Positions 28,506 to 37,817 of a stretch of DNA of 64,000 bases are shown one piece after another. Under the pieces are notes generated by a model, which searched no databases, had not been told where the DNA came from, and was given only the letters and a program-made list of their open reading frames with translations. Source of the DNA: CAVWGP01 sp963754645 (GTDB taxonomy: Bacteria > Pseudomonadota > Alphaproteobacteria > Bin65). The position numbers and the translations under genes were made by a program. How positions within the stretch are numbered: position 1 is the first letter of the stretch; each line of letters begins with the position of its first letter. The stretch spans positions 186,001 to 250,000 of the forward strand of contig CAVWGP010000004.1 in the NCBI GenBank assembly GCA_963754645.1, given 5' to 3'.

Positions 28506-29129
28506 TCAGCCGACGCCCGGATAGGGAAAGCGGGCGTGGAATCGCTTGGCGGCGTCGGCGAACTGGCGCCGCACCATCGGCTCGAACGCTTCGAGCGGCA
28601 TGGCGTCGTAGTTCGGATCGAAGCAGTTCTGATCGTAGCGCTCACAGAAGCGCATCGCGGCTTCGTATTGCGGATGGCCGTGGAACTTGTCGGCGGCTTT
28701 GATGTCGAACGCCGAATGGGTGCGGAACGTCAATTGAAAGACGCCGTGATTCGCAACGATCCAGACCAGCTCGTCCGACAGCACATAGCGCAGCAAATCG
28801 CCGGCCATGCGGTCGTGGTTGTAGGGATTGAACCATTCGAACAGGTCGTGAAGCAGCGCGGCGGTCACCACGTCTTCGGGCTCGCCGGCGCGAGAGGCGC
28901 GTGACGCCGATTGCAGGCCGTGTTCATAGTGGTTTAGGCCGAACAGCATTTTGGGCGCGTTCTTGCCGGCGCGAAAAAGCTCCAGGACGTCGCGGCCGGC
29001 ATCGGCCTCGATCCGGGCGCGGCCCTGCGCGGTGAGGCGGACCCATTCCGCGGCCGTCAGGTCGCGGAAATTGTAATGTTCGACCGGTTCGAGGCTGGGC
29101 TGGTCTGCCGGCCTCTCGAAAGTGTCCAC
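28506..29129 (-). CDS. HD-domain protein, possible PhnZ/MIOX-like oxygenase
   Basis: A 207-residue all-helical HD-superfamily protein. From the GTG start at 29129, chosen for its ggggagga ribosome-binding site, the metal ligands would be H70 (in NHYEHGLQSA), H94-D95 (AALLHDLFEW), H105 and H128 (VANHGVF). The HYEHGLQ block followed 24 residues later by LLHD is what the mixed-valent di-iron oxygenases such as PhnZ show, and it also occurs in predicted phosphohydrolases. It is encoded 9 bp upstream of an orphan family 5 binding protein. The activity is open: oxygenase or phosphohydrolase. Confidence 0.72.
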   Translation of the reverse strand: MDTFERPADQPSLEPVEHYNFRDLTAAEWVRLTAQGRARIEADAGRDVLELFRAGKNAPKMLFGLNHYEHGLQSASRASRAGEPEDVVTAALLHDLFEWFNPYNHDRMAGDLLRYVLSDELVWIVANHGVFQLTFRTHSAFDIKAADKFHGHPQYEAAMRFCERYDQNCFDPNYDAMPLEAFEPMVRRQFADAAKRFHARFPYPGVG

Positions 29130-29276
29130 CGCCGTCCTCCCCGTCGCCGCCGTGGATCGCCACGATACGGCGCCGACTCGAAAAGGCATGCTACTATGGC
29201 AAACGGCAACCGACAAGCGGCCGGATCGGCGGGGCAGTGGCCCGGAATTGCGAGATCAAATATTCTCAAGGCGTGG

Positions 29277-29397
29277 AAAAGGTGACGCAACCTTTTATTG
29301 TTGCGTTCGGCGACCGGCCAGCGGGCGACTGCGGCGTGCCCCTTGCGCGCTAGACGGGGCGGCGGCAACCGGAAATAAAGGGCTGCGTCCTCTCTTA
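29277..29397. repeat. Inverted-repeat-bounded element, copy 2
   Basis: About 120 bp, same orientation as copy 1 at 26587. The core from cggcgaccggcc through ctagacgggg to cggcggcaaccggaa is almost identical; the outer arms (ggtgacgcaacc and gggctgcgtcc) are more diverged, so this copy looks older. It lies downstream of the full YdcF-type gene, as copy 1 lies downstream of the truncated one. Confidence 0.82.
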
Positions 29398-29458
29398 GCA
29401 ATACTCAATTTCCGGCAGCAGATTGATGGTTACATGCAGCGTCCCTGAAATTTCAGTG

Positions 29459-29499
29459 AACCACAGAGGTGCGGAGGCACAGAGGAAGGCACGGAGGAA
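29459..29499. repeat. Short degenerate tandem repeat
   Basis: Three imperfect units, ccacagaggtgcgg, aggcacagagga and aggcacggagga, stand in tandem. This purine-rich cacagagg motif recurs between genes in many unrelated bacterial genomes. The rest of 29130-29617 (488 bp without a gene) holds only this and the 121-bp element. Confidence 0.6.
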
Positions 29500-29617
29500 T
29501 TTTTCCGCGCGCCAACGGCGCGATTTTGCTTTCTTCTCCGTGCCGATCGTGGTGAAACTTACTTTCGCGCCCAGGCGAAGCCGCGCGCCGACAGGTGAGG
29601 AATTCCGCCGGCCGATG

Positions 29618-30411
29618 TCACTCCGCCCCCGGCAGCAGCCTGTCGATTTTCCCCGTCACATAATAATGCGCGAGGCTGAGCCATTCGCGCGCCGCGGAAT
29701 TGAGCAGCGTCAGGCCGCGGCCCAAATTTAGGCCGAAGCCTTCGTCGCCCTCGCCGAGATGGCGGAAATCGACCGGGTAGGGGATGACGCGCCACTCCGC
29801 CTTGCGGAACACGCCCACGGCGCGCGGCATGTGCAGGGCCGAGGTGATCAGCACCCAGGTCTCGCCCGGCTTCGGCTTGACGAGATCGCGCGACAGCGCC
29901 GCGTTCTCGGCCGTGTCGCGCGATTTGGTTTCGAGGATCAGGCGATGTTCGGCGATGCCGAGTGCGATCAGCAACGGCTTGGCGATTTCGGCTTCGCTCA
30001 GCGCTTCCTCGAAAAACAGGCCGGCGCCGCCGGTATAGACCAGCTTCGCCGACGGATAGCGTTCGCCAGTTCGACAAAGGCATGAAGGCGTTCGGCGCGG
30101 CCGCTGACGGCGATTTGCTTCAGGGCGTTGGACGGCCGCGTGTCGATCGCGCCGCCGAGGACGATGACGCCATCGACGCGGTCGGGCAGGGCGCGCACGA
30201 TCGGAAAGCGCGCTTCGAGCGGCACGGCAAGCCACACCGGCAGCGGCGAATAGGCGACGGCCAAAGCTCCGAGCGCCGCCAGCGCAACGAAGAAACGCCC
30301 GGTCCGCCGCCAGCGCGTGAATAACAGCAAGGTGCCCAGCACGAGGCAACCGGTCAATGCATTGGCGGGGTTGAAGACCAGCCACAAGGCTTTCGCAACG
30401 ACGGGCGACAT
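29618..30411 (-). CDS. YdcF/SanA-type (DUF218) membrane protein, one frameshift
   Basis: A DUF218 protein with two N-terminal membrane helices (residues 8-55) followed by a Rossmann-like domain: DGVIVLGGAIDTRP, LVYTGGAGLFFEE, ILETKSRDTAENA and VLITSALHMPRAVGVF. Members such as ElyC, SanA and YdcF act in envelope integrity, but the reaction is not established. The frame is lost near 30066, where one G appears to be missing from a GCGG run (VELA then ERYPSAKLVYTGG). With it restored the protein is about 265 residues. Its 3' end exists a second time as a fragment at 26714. Confidence 0.86.
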
Positions 30412-30515
30412 CTTGGACCTCGTGGATGGGAAAGCGGCGGCTGCCTATTTTGAGCCCCAATTGCCGATCTCCGGGAATGGAAAACCTGTAAAATGTTAGG
30501 GCGCGATCCGATGCA

Positions 30516-30857
30516 TCAGGATTCGCCGATCAGGCGACGCAACGTCTCGCGCAGCTCGGGCAGGTTCTCCTCGACCGCTCGCCAAACTGTGCGCCGATCC
30601 ACCATGGCATAGCCGTGCACGAGGATATTGCGGAAGGCGACGATGCGGCCAAGTTCCGGTATAGCACGCGCCAGTTCGGCATCCGCCTTGGCGAGGCGGC
30701 CGAGCGCCTCGCCGATGATCTCGAACTGCCGCTCGACAGCGGAGCGGAGCAGGGCGTCGGCCGCGAAATCGTCCCAGCTCTTGCCGCGCGTGAACGCAAG
30801 GATCAGATCGGCGGCCTCGCGCGCGTCCCAAAGGTATTTGCGCGGGTCATGCGGCAT
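30516..30857 (-). CDS. hepT: HepT-like HEPN toxin
   Basis: A 113-residue all-helical HEPN-domain (DUF86) RNase. The catalytic RX4HXY motif is intact as RNILVHGY near residue 77. It is the toxin of the HEPN/MNT (type VII) toxin-antitoxin class, in which the partner nucleotidyltransferase adds AMP groups to the toxin's tyrosine. Its start overlaps the MNT gene by 11 bp. An alternative reading is part of an abortive-infection module. Confidence 0.9.
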   Translation of the reverse strand: MPHDPRKYLWDAREAADLILAFTRGKSWDDFAADALLRSAVERQFEIIGEALGRLAKADAELARAIPELGRIVAFRNILVHGYAMVDRRTVWRAVEENLPELRETLRRLIGES

Positions 30858-31155
30858 AAAGCGTCTCGCGCTGGCGCTCGATGCTGGCGCTCAAGTAGGG
30901 GTTCACCACCGCGTCCTGCATGACCAAATCGACGCTGCGGCCGAGCAGCGCCTCAAGGCCCTCCTTGAGGCCAAAATAAGCATCGAGCGCGCGCTGCGGC
31001 GCCTCGGGCGCGAAGCAGACGAGACAGTCGACATCGCTCCGCGCCGGATCGAAGTCGCCGCGCGCAGCCGAGCCGAACAGATCGAGCCGCCGAACATGAA
31101 ACCGGCGGCACAGCTCCGCGATCTCCGCCCGCTTCGATGCGATGACCTGCTGCAT
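30847..31155 (-). CDS. mntA: MntA-like minimal nucleotidyltransferase antitoxin
   Basis: A 102-residue minimal nucleotidyltransferase. Start at ATG 31155 (MQQVIASKRAEIAEL) places the catalytic block GSAARGDFDPARSDVD at about residue 25, with the two aspartates DVD as metal ligands, and the third acidic residue in RSVDLVMQD near 78. It should neutralise HepT by AMPylation. An upstream in-frame start at 31224 exists but adds unconserved sequence. The order antitoxin-toxin with an 11-bp overlap is the standard one. Confidence 0.88.
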   Translation of the reverse strand: MQQVIASKRAEIAELCRRFHVRRLDLFGSAARGDFDPARSDVDCLVCFAPEAPQRALDAYFGLKEGLEALLGRSVDLVMQDAVVNPYLSASIERQRETLYAA

Positions 31156-31287
31156 GTCGCTTTCCCGACCCGTGACCTCGACGCTCTCAGAGAATGCGCC
31201 GCGCGTGCTTGGCGCGCAAGGCACCGGAATTTCATTGACAGCGAACGGCGAATTCGAGGCTTCGTTTCCGGCGTTTCATTGCCGCCC

Positions 31288-31545
31288 TTATGGCGCGTCG
31301 GGCTTGCGGCTGCGGCGCGCGCCACGGCGAAACTCGTCGAGCGTCGGCCAATCCTTGGGCCCGCGCAAGAGGCGCGGCACGAGCGTCGCGAGCAGGCCCG
31401 CAACGGCGCCGGCGCCGGCGCCGTAGAGCGACCATTCCCAGTGAATGCCGGTGCCCTGGCCGCCGTCGCGCGCGGCGAAGAACACGGCGAGCGCGCCCAA
31501 CACGGCGCCGACCGCGATATTGCGCAGCGGTCGCAGGAAAATCAT
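31288..31545 (-). CDS. Small membrane protein of unknown function
   Basis: About 85 residues starting MIFLRPLRNIAVGAV, with two hydrophobic helices (7-25 and 38-55) and a basic tail (RRGARRSRKPDAP). Longer in-frame starts up to 31713 would add sequence of low coding character. It is encoded downstream of glmS but separated from it by about 190 bp. I do not recognise a family. Confidence 0.5.
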   Translation of the reverse strand: MIFLRPLRNIAVGAVLGALAVFFAARDGGQGTGIHWEWSLYGAGAGAVAGLLATLVPRLLRGPKDWPTLDEFRRGARRSRKPDAP

Positions 31546-31734
31546 GCCGTCGCCACCGGCCGGCAAGCGATCCGTCGGGCCGCGCGCGAAAAAGTCGAAC
31601 AGGAGTCTGGGAAGACGGTGAGGACAGCGTGCGGGCGCGCCTTGCGCGCGTTGCTTTTTCTCCCCGGCTCCCCGGCTCCTGTGAAAATTCGTCAAATCGG
31701 TTTTGCGGACCATGGCAAAATCGAAACAGCGCGC

Positions 31735-33570
31735 TCACTCCACGGTCACGCTCTTGGCAAGATTGCGCGGCTGGTCGACGTCCGTGCCCTTGATGACGGC
31801 GGCGTGGTAGGCGAGGAGCTGGACGGGGATGGCGTAGAGGATCGGCGCCACGAAGGGATCGACGTCGGGCAGCTCGATCGAGGTCAGCGCGATGTCGCCG
31901 AGCTTGTCGATGCCCGCCTTGTCGCTGATGAAGATCACCTTGCCGCCGCGCGCCACGACCTCCTGCGATGTTCGACGCGGTCTTGTCGAACAGCTCGTCC
32001 GAGGGCGCGACGACGATGATCGGCACGTGCTTCGTCGATCAGCGCGATCGGCCCGTGCTTCATCTCGCCGGCGGCATAGCCTTCGGCGTGGATGTAGGAG
32101 ATTTCCTTGAGCTTCAGCGCGCCTTCGAGCGCGATCGGGTAAGACGTGCCGCGGCCGAGATAGAGCACGTCGCGCGCCTCGGCTCACGACGTGGGCGATG
32201 AGCTTCAATCTGCTTGTCGTGCGCCAAGACCTCGGCGGCGCGCGCCGGCACTTCGGCGATGGCGTGCGACAGATGCGCCTCGCGCTTCTTGTCGATGGCG
32301 CCGCGCGCCCGCGCCGTGGCGATCGCGAGACGCGGCCAGCACGGTGAGCTGCGTGGTGAACGCCTTGGTCGAGGCGACGCCGATCTCGGGCCCCGCCTGG
32401 GTCGGCAGCACGACATCGGCTTCGCGCGCGATCGAGCTTTCCGGCACGTTGACGACGGCGATGACGTTTTGCCTTTGCTCCTTGGCGTAGCGCAGCGCGG
32501 CCAGCGTGTCGACCGTCTCGCCCGATTGCGAGACCACGATGCATGACGCCGCCCTCGGGCATCGGCGCGTTGCGGTAGCGGAACTCCGAGGCGATATCGA
32601 CGCTCGACCGGCACGCGCGCCACCTGCTCGAACCAATATTTGGCGACGAAGCCGGCATAGAAGGCGGTGCCGCAGGCCGAGATCGTGAAGCGCGGCACCT
32701 TGGCGAGATCGAACGGGAAGGCGGGCAGCGTGATCGCGCAGCGTCGCCGGATTGAGATAGCTCGATATCGTGTCGCCGATCACCGCCGGCTGCTCGTAGA
32801 TTTCCTTGAGCATGAAATGGCTGTGAACTCGCCCTTGCCGGCGAGCGCGCCCGAGGCCGCGGTTTCGCTGATCTTGCGCGTGACCGATTTGTCGCCGGCG
32901 TCGTAAATGGCGACGCTTTTCGAGCTGATGACGGCGTAGTCGCCTTCTTCCAGATAGGTGATCTTGCGCGTCAGCGGCGCCAGCGCCATGGCGTCGGAGC
33001 CGAGATACATCTCGCCGTCGCCGTAGCCGACCGCGAGCGGGCTGCCGCGCCGCGCGCCGATCAAGAGATCGTGCTCGCCCGCGAAAATGATCGCGAGCGC
33101 GAAGGCGCCGTGCAGGCGTTTCAGCGCCGCCGCCACCGCCTCGGCCGGCTTCATCTGCTTGTTGAGATTGTCGGTGATGAGATGGGCGACGACTTCGCTG
33201 TCGGTCTGCGCTCTCGAATTTGTGGCCGGCGGCCGCGAGCTCGGTCTTGAGTTCCTGGAAATTCTCGATGATGCCGTTGTGGACGATGGCGCACGCGCTC
33301 GGTGGCGTGCGGGTGGGCGTTGGTTTCGTTGGGCACGCCGTGCGTCGCCCAGCGCGTGTGGCCGATACCGACGGTGCCGGCGAGCGGGCGCTCCTGCAGC
33401 TTGGTTTCGAGCCGCGCCAGCTTGCCCTCGGCGCGCCGGCGCTTGATGGTGCCGTCGATCAGCGTCGCGATGCCGGCCGAATCGTAGCCGCGATATTCGA
33501 GCCGCCGCAGTCCTTCAACAAGCAGCGGCGCCACTTCGCGCTTGCCGATAATGCCGACGATGCCGCACAT
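31735..33570 (-). CDS. glmS: Glucosamine-6-phosphate synthase, many frameshifts
   Basis: Makes glucosamine 6-phosphate from fructose 6-phosphate and glutamine, the entry to peptidoglycan and LPS precursors. The N-terminal glutaminase starts MCGIVGIIGKR with nucleophile Cys2; the SIS domains show SQSGETVDTLAAL, SSIAREAD and GRGTSYPIALEGALKLKE; the C-terminus is RNLAKSVTVE. The sequence needs one extra base removed near each of 33291, 33209, 32735, 32602, 32541, 32330, 32206, 32181, 32030 and 31968, plus a two-base surplus near 32822. The repaired protein is complete (about 607 residues). All events are insertions. Because the gene is normally essential and every motif survives, I treat this as sequence error until shown otherwise. 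It follows glmU by 14 bp. Confidence 0.88.
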
Positions 33571-33584
33571 GAGCGCCTGCCTCC

Positions 33585-34966
33585 TCAATCGTCCTTGGTT
33601 TCGGCGCGCGCGCGCGCGAGCGCGGCTTTTTCCGCGCGTTTCTTGACGCGGTAGCGCTCGGCGCCGCCGGGAATTTCGCGATGCTCGCCGCGCGTGAGGG
33701 CGAGCGCGTCCGGCGCCACGTCGCGCGTGATGACGCTGCCGGCGCCGATGATGGCGCCGCTCGCCCACCGTGACCGGCGCCACCAGCGCCGTGTTCGAGC
33801 CGATGAAGGCGCCGTCCTTGATGATCGTCTTGGATTTCAGGAACCCGTCATAGTTGCAGGTGATCGTGCCGGCGCCGACATTGACCTTGGCGCCGATTTC
33901 GGCGTCGCCGATATAGGTCAGGTGATTGGCCTTGGCGCCGGGCCCGAAGCGCGCGTTCTTCGCCTCGACGAAATTTCCGATATGGACGCCGGCTTCGAGC
34001 CGCGTGCCGGGGCGCAGCCGGGCGAAAGGACCGACGACGGCGCCGGGCCCGATCTCCGCGCCCTCGATATGCGCAGAAGGCGCGAATCTCGGCGCCGTTG
34101 AGCACGCTGGCGCCGGGGCCGAACACGACATTGGGCCCGATCGTCACGTCGTTGCCGATGCGCGTGTCCCAGGACAGGAACACGCTGGCGGGATCCGTCA
34201 TCGTGGCGCCGCCGGTCATCGCGGCGCGGCGCAGCCGCTCCTGCATCGCGGCTTCGGCGCGCGCCAGGTCGTTGCGGTCGTTGATGCCTTGCAGCTCCGC
34301 TTCCGGCGCCTCGATGTGGACGGCGCGCAACCGGCGCTTGCGCGCGAGCGCGACGATGTCGGTGAGATAATATTCGCCCTTGGCGTTCTTGTTGCCGACT
34401 TGGTCGAGCAGCTCGAACAGGATTTCGCCGTCGACGGCCATGACGCCGGAATTGCACAGGCCGATGCGGAGCTGCTGCTTGGTCGCGTCCTTGGCTTCGA
34501 CGATGGCGCGGAGCGCGCCGTCGGCGCCGAGCACGAGGCGTCCGTAGGCGCCGGGATCGGCCGGCCGGAAACCGAGCACGACGATCGCCGGCTTGGCGGG
34601 CTTGGCGCGCGCGGCGATCATCGCTTCCAAGGTCGCGAGCGCGATCAGCGGCGTGTCGCCGAACAAGATCAGCGCCGTGCCGCGGAAATCCTTGAGCTTG
34701 CCGCGCGCCGCCTTGACCGCGTCGGCGGTGCCGAGCTGAAGCGCCTGGCGCGCGGTCGCGGCCGGCGCCACGGCGGCTTCGACTTGCGGCATGTCGGGGC
34801 CGACGACGACGACGACGCGCGACGCGCCGAGCGCGCGCACCGTGTCGAGCACGTGCAAGACCATGGCGCGGCCGGCGATCGGGTGCAGCACCTTGGGCAG
34901 GGCGGATTTCATCCGCGTGCCCTTGCCGGCGGCCAGGACGATGGCGGCGACGTCGTGACGGCTCAT
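33585..34966 (-). CDS. glmU: Bifunctional UDP-GlcNAc pyrophosphorylase/GlcN-1-P acetyltransferase, two frameshifts
   Basis: Acetylates GlcN-1-P and transfers UMP to give UDP-GlcNAc, the next steps after GlmS and phosphoglucosamine mutase. The N-terminal uridylyltransferase has IVLAAGKGTRMKS, LQLGTADAV and FGDTPLI. The C-terminal left-handed beta-helix has the hexapeptide repeats and the acetyltransferase block HLTYIGDAEIG with VNVGAGTITCNYDG. One extra base near 34072 breaks the frame between EIRAF and HIEGAEIG, and one near 33759 breaks it after VTVGE, before AIIGAGSVI. The tail ends at 33585. Start ATG 34966 (MSRHDVAAIVLAAGKG). It forms an operon with glmS. Confidence 0.9.
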
Positions 34967-35138
34967 GGCGGGCTCTGGGCGTATCCTTGAAAAATCGTAA
35001 ATCCGGCGTTGGCGGCGCAATGTGCCATAGCGCCGCCGCGCCGTCCAACGCGCAAGATTTCGCCGATTAGGTTGAGATTCGGTAATTTTTCCTCGCGCCT
35101 CGGACAGGTTCGCCGCGCGCGGGGCGGCGGCGGAGCGA

Positions 35139-35167
35139 TTGACAGTGGTCGGGCAGGCTTCTTATAT
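35139..35167 (+). promoter_or_regulatory. sigma70-type promoter of tRNA-Val
   Basis: A perfect -35 box TTGACA at 35139-35144 and a -10-like TTATAT at 35162-35167, 17 bp apart, about 18 bp before the mature tRNA 5' end. It is the clearest housekeeping promoter in the window. Confidence 0.7.
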
Positions 35168-35185
35168 CCATACGGCCTTGGCAAT

Positions 35186-35260
35186 GGGTGCGTAGCTCAG
35201 CGGAAGAGCATCGTCTTCACACGGCGGTGGCCGCAGGTTCGATCCCTGCCGCACCCACCA
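35186..35260 (+). tRNA. tRNA-Val (anticodon CAC)
   Basis: 75 nt including an encoded 3' CCA. The acceptor stem GGGTGCG pairs with CGCACCC; the D arm is GCTC/GAGC; the anticodon stem TCGTC/GGCGG (with two G-U pairs) encloses the loop TTCACAC, giving anticodon CAC for GUG codons; the T arm GCAGG/CCTGC encloses TTCGATC. The variable loop is five bases. Confidence 0.95.
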
Positions 35261-35469
35261 TGGCTCCCGCTTTATCGAATTGTTGACATTTCGTGGCATG
35301 ATTCGCGGCCGATGGAGCGACATGCGTTGACACATCCGCGCCACAATGTCCCCGTAGCTTTCGAGAATCGATCGGGGGACAAGAGACAACGGTCTGCGGC
35401 CGGAAAGAATGGGCGCGGCTTCTTCTTATCGCCCGGTCGGCACGCCGAATATCTTGGAGCAATATCCGA

Positions 35470-37806
35470 ATGAAATGGCTGAAGCGCATCTCGATCGGAA
35501 CGGGCGTGGCGGTCGGCCTGCTGCTCGCGCTGGCCTTTGCCGTGCCGCTGCTGGTTCCGACCGCGACCTATAAGGAGCAGATTCAATCGCGCGTGAAGGC
35601 GGCGACGGGCCGCGACATCGTCCTGCACGGCGACGTCAAGCTCTCGATCCTGCCGTCGCTGTCGCTGTCCGCAAAATACGTGACCTTCGCGAACCGCGCC
35701 GGCGCCGCGGAGAAGGACATGGTCAACCTCAAGGAGCTGGATTTGCGCCTGCAATTGGCGCCCCTCCTCAGCGGCCGGATCGAGGTCGACGAGCTGGTTC
35801 TGCACCGGCCTGAAATTTTTCTCGAAATCGACAAGGAGGGGCGGCCGAACTGGATCTTCGATCGTCCGGTCGATGCGATCGCGGGCAAGGAGGCGAAGCC
35901 GCCCGAGACCGGCCGCGGGCCGCCGCCGAGCGGGGCCAAATCGCGCTTCGAGACTCTGCGCAGCGCCCAGGTCACCGACTTGCGCATCGTCGATGGCCGC
36001 ATCCGCTACAGCGACGCGCGCAGCGGCGAAAAGTTCGAGCTGTCGAAGGCCAATCTTTCGCTGGCGCTGCCGGGCGGCAATCGTCCGGTGCGCATCGAGG
36101 GCGATATCGAAACCAACGGGCAGAAAGTGCGGTTCAAGACCGCGCTCAGCGCGCCCGAGGACGCGCTCGACGGCAAGCCGGCGGATTTCGTGTTCGATGC
36201 GCAGACGGTTCATTCGGCCTTGAGCGTCGCCGGCAAGGTGCAGCTCGGCGTGCTGCCGCGGGTTTCGACCAAGATCAAGCTCGATATCGCTTCGCTGCGC
36301 GACGTCGCCGAATGGCTCGGCCTCAAACTCGCGAAGGGCCCGCTGCTGGGCAAGCTTGCCCTGACCGCCGATCTCGACGGCTCGACCGAAAGCATCTCGC
36401 TCGCCGGTCTCACGCTCAAGCTCGACGATCTGACCGCGACGGGCGGATTCACCATGGGTCTCGGCACCGCACCCCTGGTGCGCGCCAATCTGCATGTCGC
36501 GTCGCCCTATGGGCGCCTGTCGTTCAACGGCGCCGGCACCGGCGGCGCGAAACCGTCGGTGAGCGGCCGCCTCGTGCTCGACATTCCGTCGGTGCGCAAG
36601 ACGGCGCTCGCGTTCGGCACAACATTGCCGGCCGGCGCCACCTTCGGCCCGCTCGCGCTCAGCGGCACCATGATCGCATCGCCCGCCGGCATCGCGGTCA
36701 GCGGCTTCACGCTCAAGATGGACAAGGTCGAGGCCTCGGGCGATATCGGCCTGGGCTTTGCCGCGGTGCCGATCGTTCGCGGCACCGTCACGATCCCCCA
36801 GCTCGATCTCAATCCCTATCTGGCGAGCGCGCCGGCGAATGGCGACAAGTCGGTGGCACCGGGCGCGTCGGTCGGTATGCGGCCCGCCGCGCCGCCGCCG
36901 GGCGGTCCGTCGGCGATGGCGGCCAATCCCTTGCGCGTCGTCGATGCCGACGTGACGCTCAACGCGCGCGCCGTGCGCTTTCAAACCCACGCGATCGACG
37001 AAGCCGAGATCGGCATTCGATTGCAAGACGGCGCGCTGGCGCTGGTTCTCACCCGCATCGCCGCCTATCGCGGCACGGTCCGCGGCGTGGTGAACGTCAG
37101 TCTGGCGCGCGGCCTGTCGATCGCGCCGAACCTCAAGATCGCGGGCGTCGACATGCAAGCCTTGCTGGCGGCGCTCGGCGGCGGCAATCGGCTGAGCGGG
37201 ACGCTGCACAGCGACATCAACGTCACGGCGGCCGGGAACAATGCCGAGGCGCTCCTCGGCAGCCTCGCCGGGCAAATGTCGTTCCGCGTCGTCAACGGCG
37301 CCATTCGCGGCAGCAATGTCGGCAGCGTGGCGCGCGCCGTGACCGATATCCGCAACCCGCTGGAAATCGTCCAAGCGCTGAAGCGCGCGACCGAGGCATT
37401 GAACAGCTCGGATGCCAACCAGCGCACCGAGTTCAGCGAAATGTCCGCGAGCTATAGCGGCAGCCAGGGCACATTCTCGACCGGCGACATGCGCCTGGCG
37501 GCGCCGCTCATGCGCATCGAAGGGTCCGGCACCGTCTCCCTGGCCAGCCAACAGCTGAACAAGCGAATCCTGGTCCGCGTGGTGCCGACCTTGCAGGGCC
37601 AGGGCAGCGAATTCGCCAAGCTCGGCATTCCGATCCCGATCCGCGTTGCCGGCACCTTCGGCAACCTCCGCTACGGCCTCGACGACGCGGGCCTTGCCGA
37701 CGACGTGAAGAAAAGGAGCGGCGAAATTCTCAAGGAAGCCATCAAGGCCCCGGCCGATCTCCTGAAGAAGCCCGGCGATTACATCAATCAGATGCTGCGG
37801 CGCTAG
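35470..37806 (+). CDS. AsmA-family outer-membrane assembly/lipid transfer protein
   Basis: A 778-residue protein anchored by one N-terminal helix (residues 10-32, ending FAVPLLVPT), followed by a long periplasmic beta-rich body typical of the AsmA/TamB-like bridge proteins that move phospholipids or help outer-membrane assembly. The N-terminal AsmA block runs as TYKEQIQSRVKAATGRD, LSLSAKYVTFANRAG and LLSGRIEVDELVLHRPEI. The C-terminal AsmA domain includes LSGTLHSDINVTAAG and LLGSLAGQMSFRVVNGAI. There is a proline-rich linker near residues 140-160. A ggagca ribosome-binding site precedes ATG 35470. Encoded alone between the tRNA and a convergent gene. Confidence 0.9.
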   Translation: MKWLKRISIGTGVAVGLLLALAFAVPLLVPTATYKEQIQSRVKAATGRDIVLHGDVKLSILPSLSLSAKYVTFANRAGAAEKDMVNLKELDLRLQLAPLLSGRIEVDELVLHRPEIFLEIDKEGRPNWIFDRPVDAIAGKEAKPPETGRGPPPSGAKSRFETLRSAQVTDLRIVDGRIRYSDARSGEKFELSKANLSLALPGGNRPVRIEGDIETNGQKVRFKTALSAPEDALDGKPADFVFDAQTVHSALSVAGKVQLGVLPRVSTKIKLDIASLRDVAEWLGLKLAKGPLLGKLALTADLDGSTESISLAGLTLKLDDLTATGGFTMGLGTAPLVRANLHVASPYGRLSFNGAGTGGAKPSVSGRLVLDIPSVRKTALAFGTTLPAGATFGPLALSGTMIASPAGIAVSGFTLKMDKVEASGDIGLGFAAVPIVRGTVTIPQLDLNPYLASAPANGDKSVAPGASVGMRPAAPPPGGPSAMAANPLRVVDADVTLNARAVRFQTHAIDEAEIGIRLQDGALALVLTRIAAYRGTVRGVVNVSLARGLSIAPNLKIAGVDMQALLAALGGGNRLSGTLHSDINVTAAGNNAEALLGSLAGQMSFRVVNGAIRGSNVGSVARAVTDIRNPLEIVQALKRATEALNSSDANQRTEFSEMSASYSGSQGTFSTGDMRLAAPLMRIEGSGTVSLASQQLNKRILVRVVPTLQGQGSEFAKLGIPIPIRVAGTFGNLRYGLDDAGLADDVKKRSGEILKEAIKAPADLLKKPGDYINQMLRR

Positions 37807-37817
37807 ATCTTGTCTTC

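Noticed and set aside
26796..28904. A 702-codon plus-strand frame over the family 5 binding protein
   Set aside because: Low-complexity Arg/Ala/Gly sequence; the minus-strand gene has a clear Tat signal and family motifs.
29459..29499. Possible CRISPR-like repeats
   Set aside because: The three short units are imperfect and contiguous, with no spacers.
31735..33570. Programmed ribosomal frameshifting in glmS
   Set aside because: There are too many sites, with no slippery heptamers or shared structures, and bacteria have no known system using dozens of +1 shifts per gene.
33571..33584. glmS ribozyme or other riboswitch upstream of glmS
   Set aside because: The glmU-glmS gap is 14 bp, far too short for the ribozyme core.
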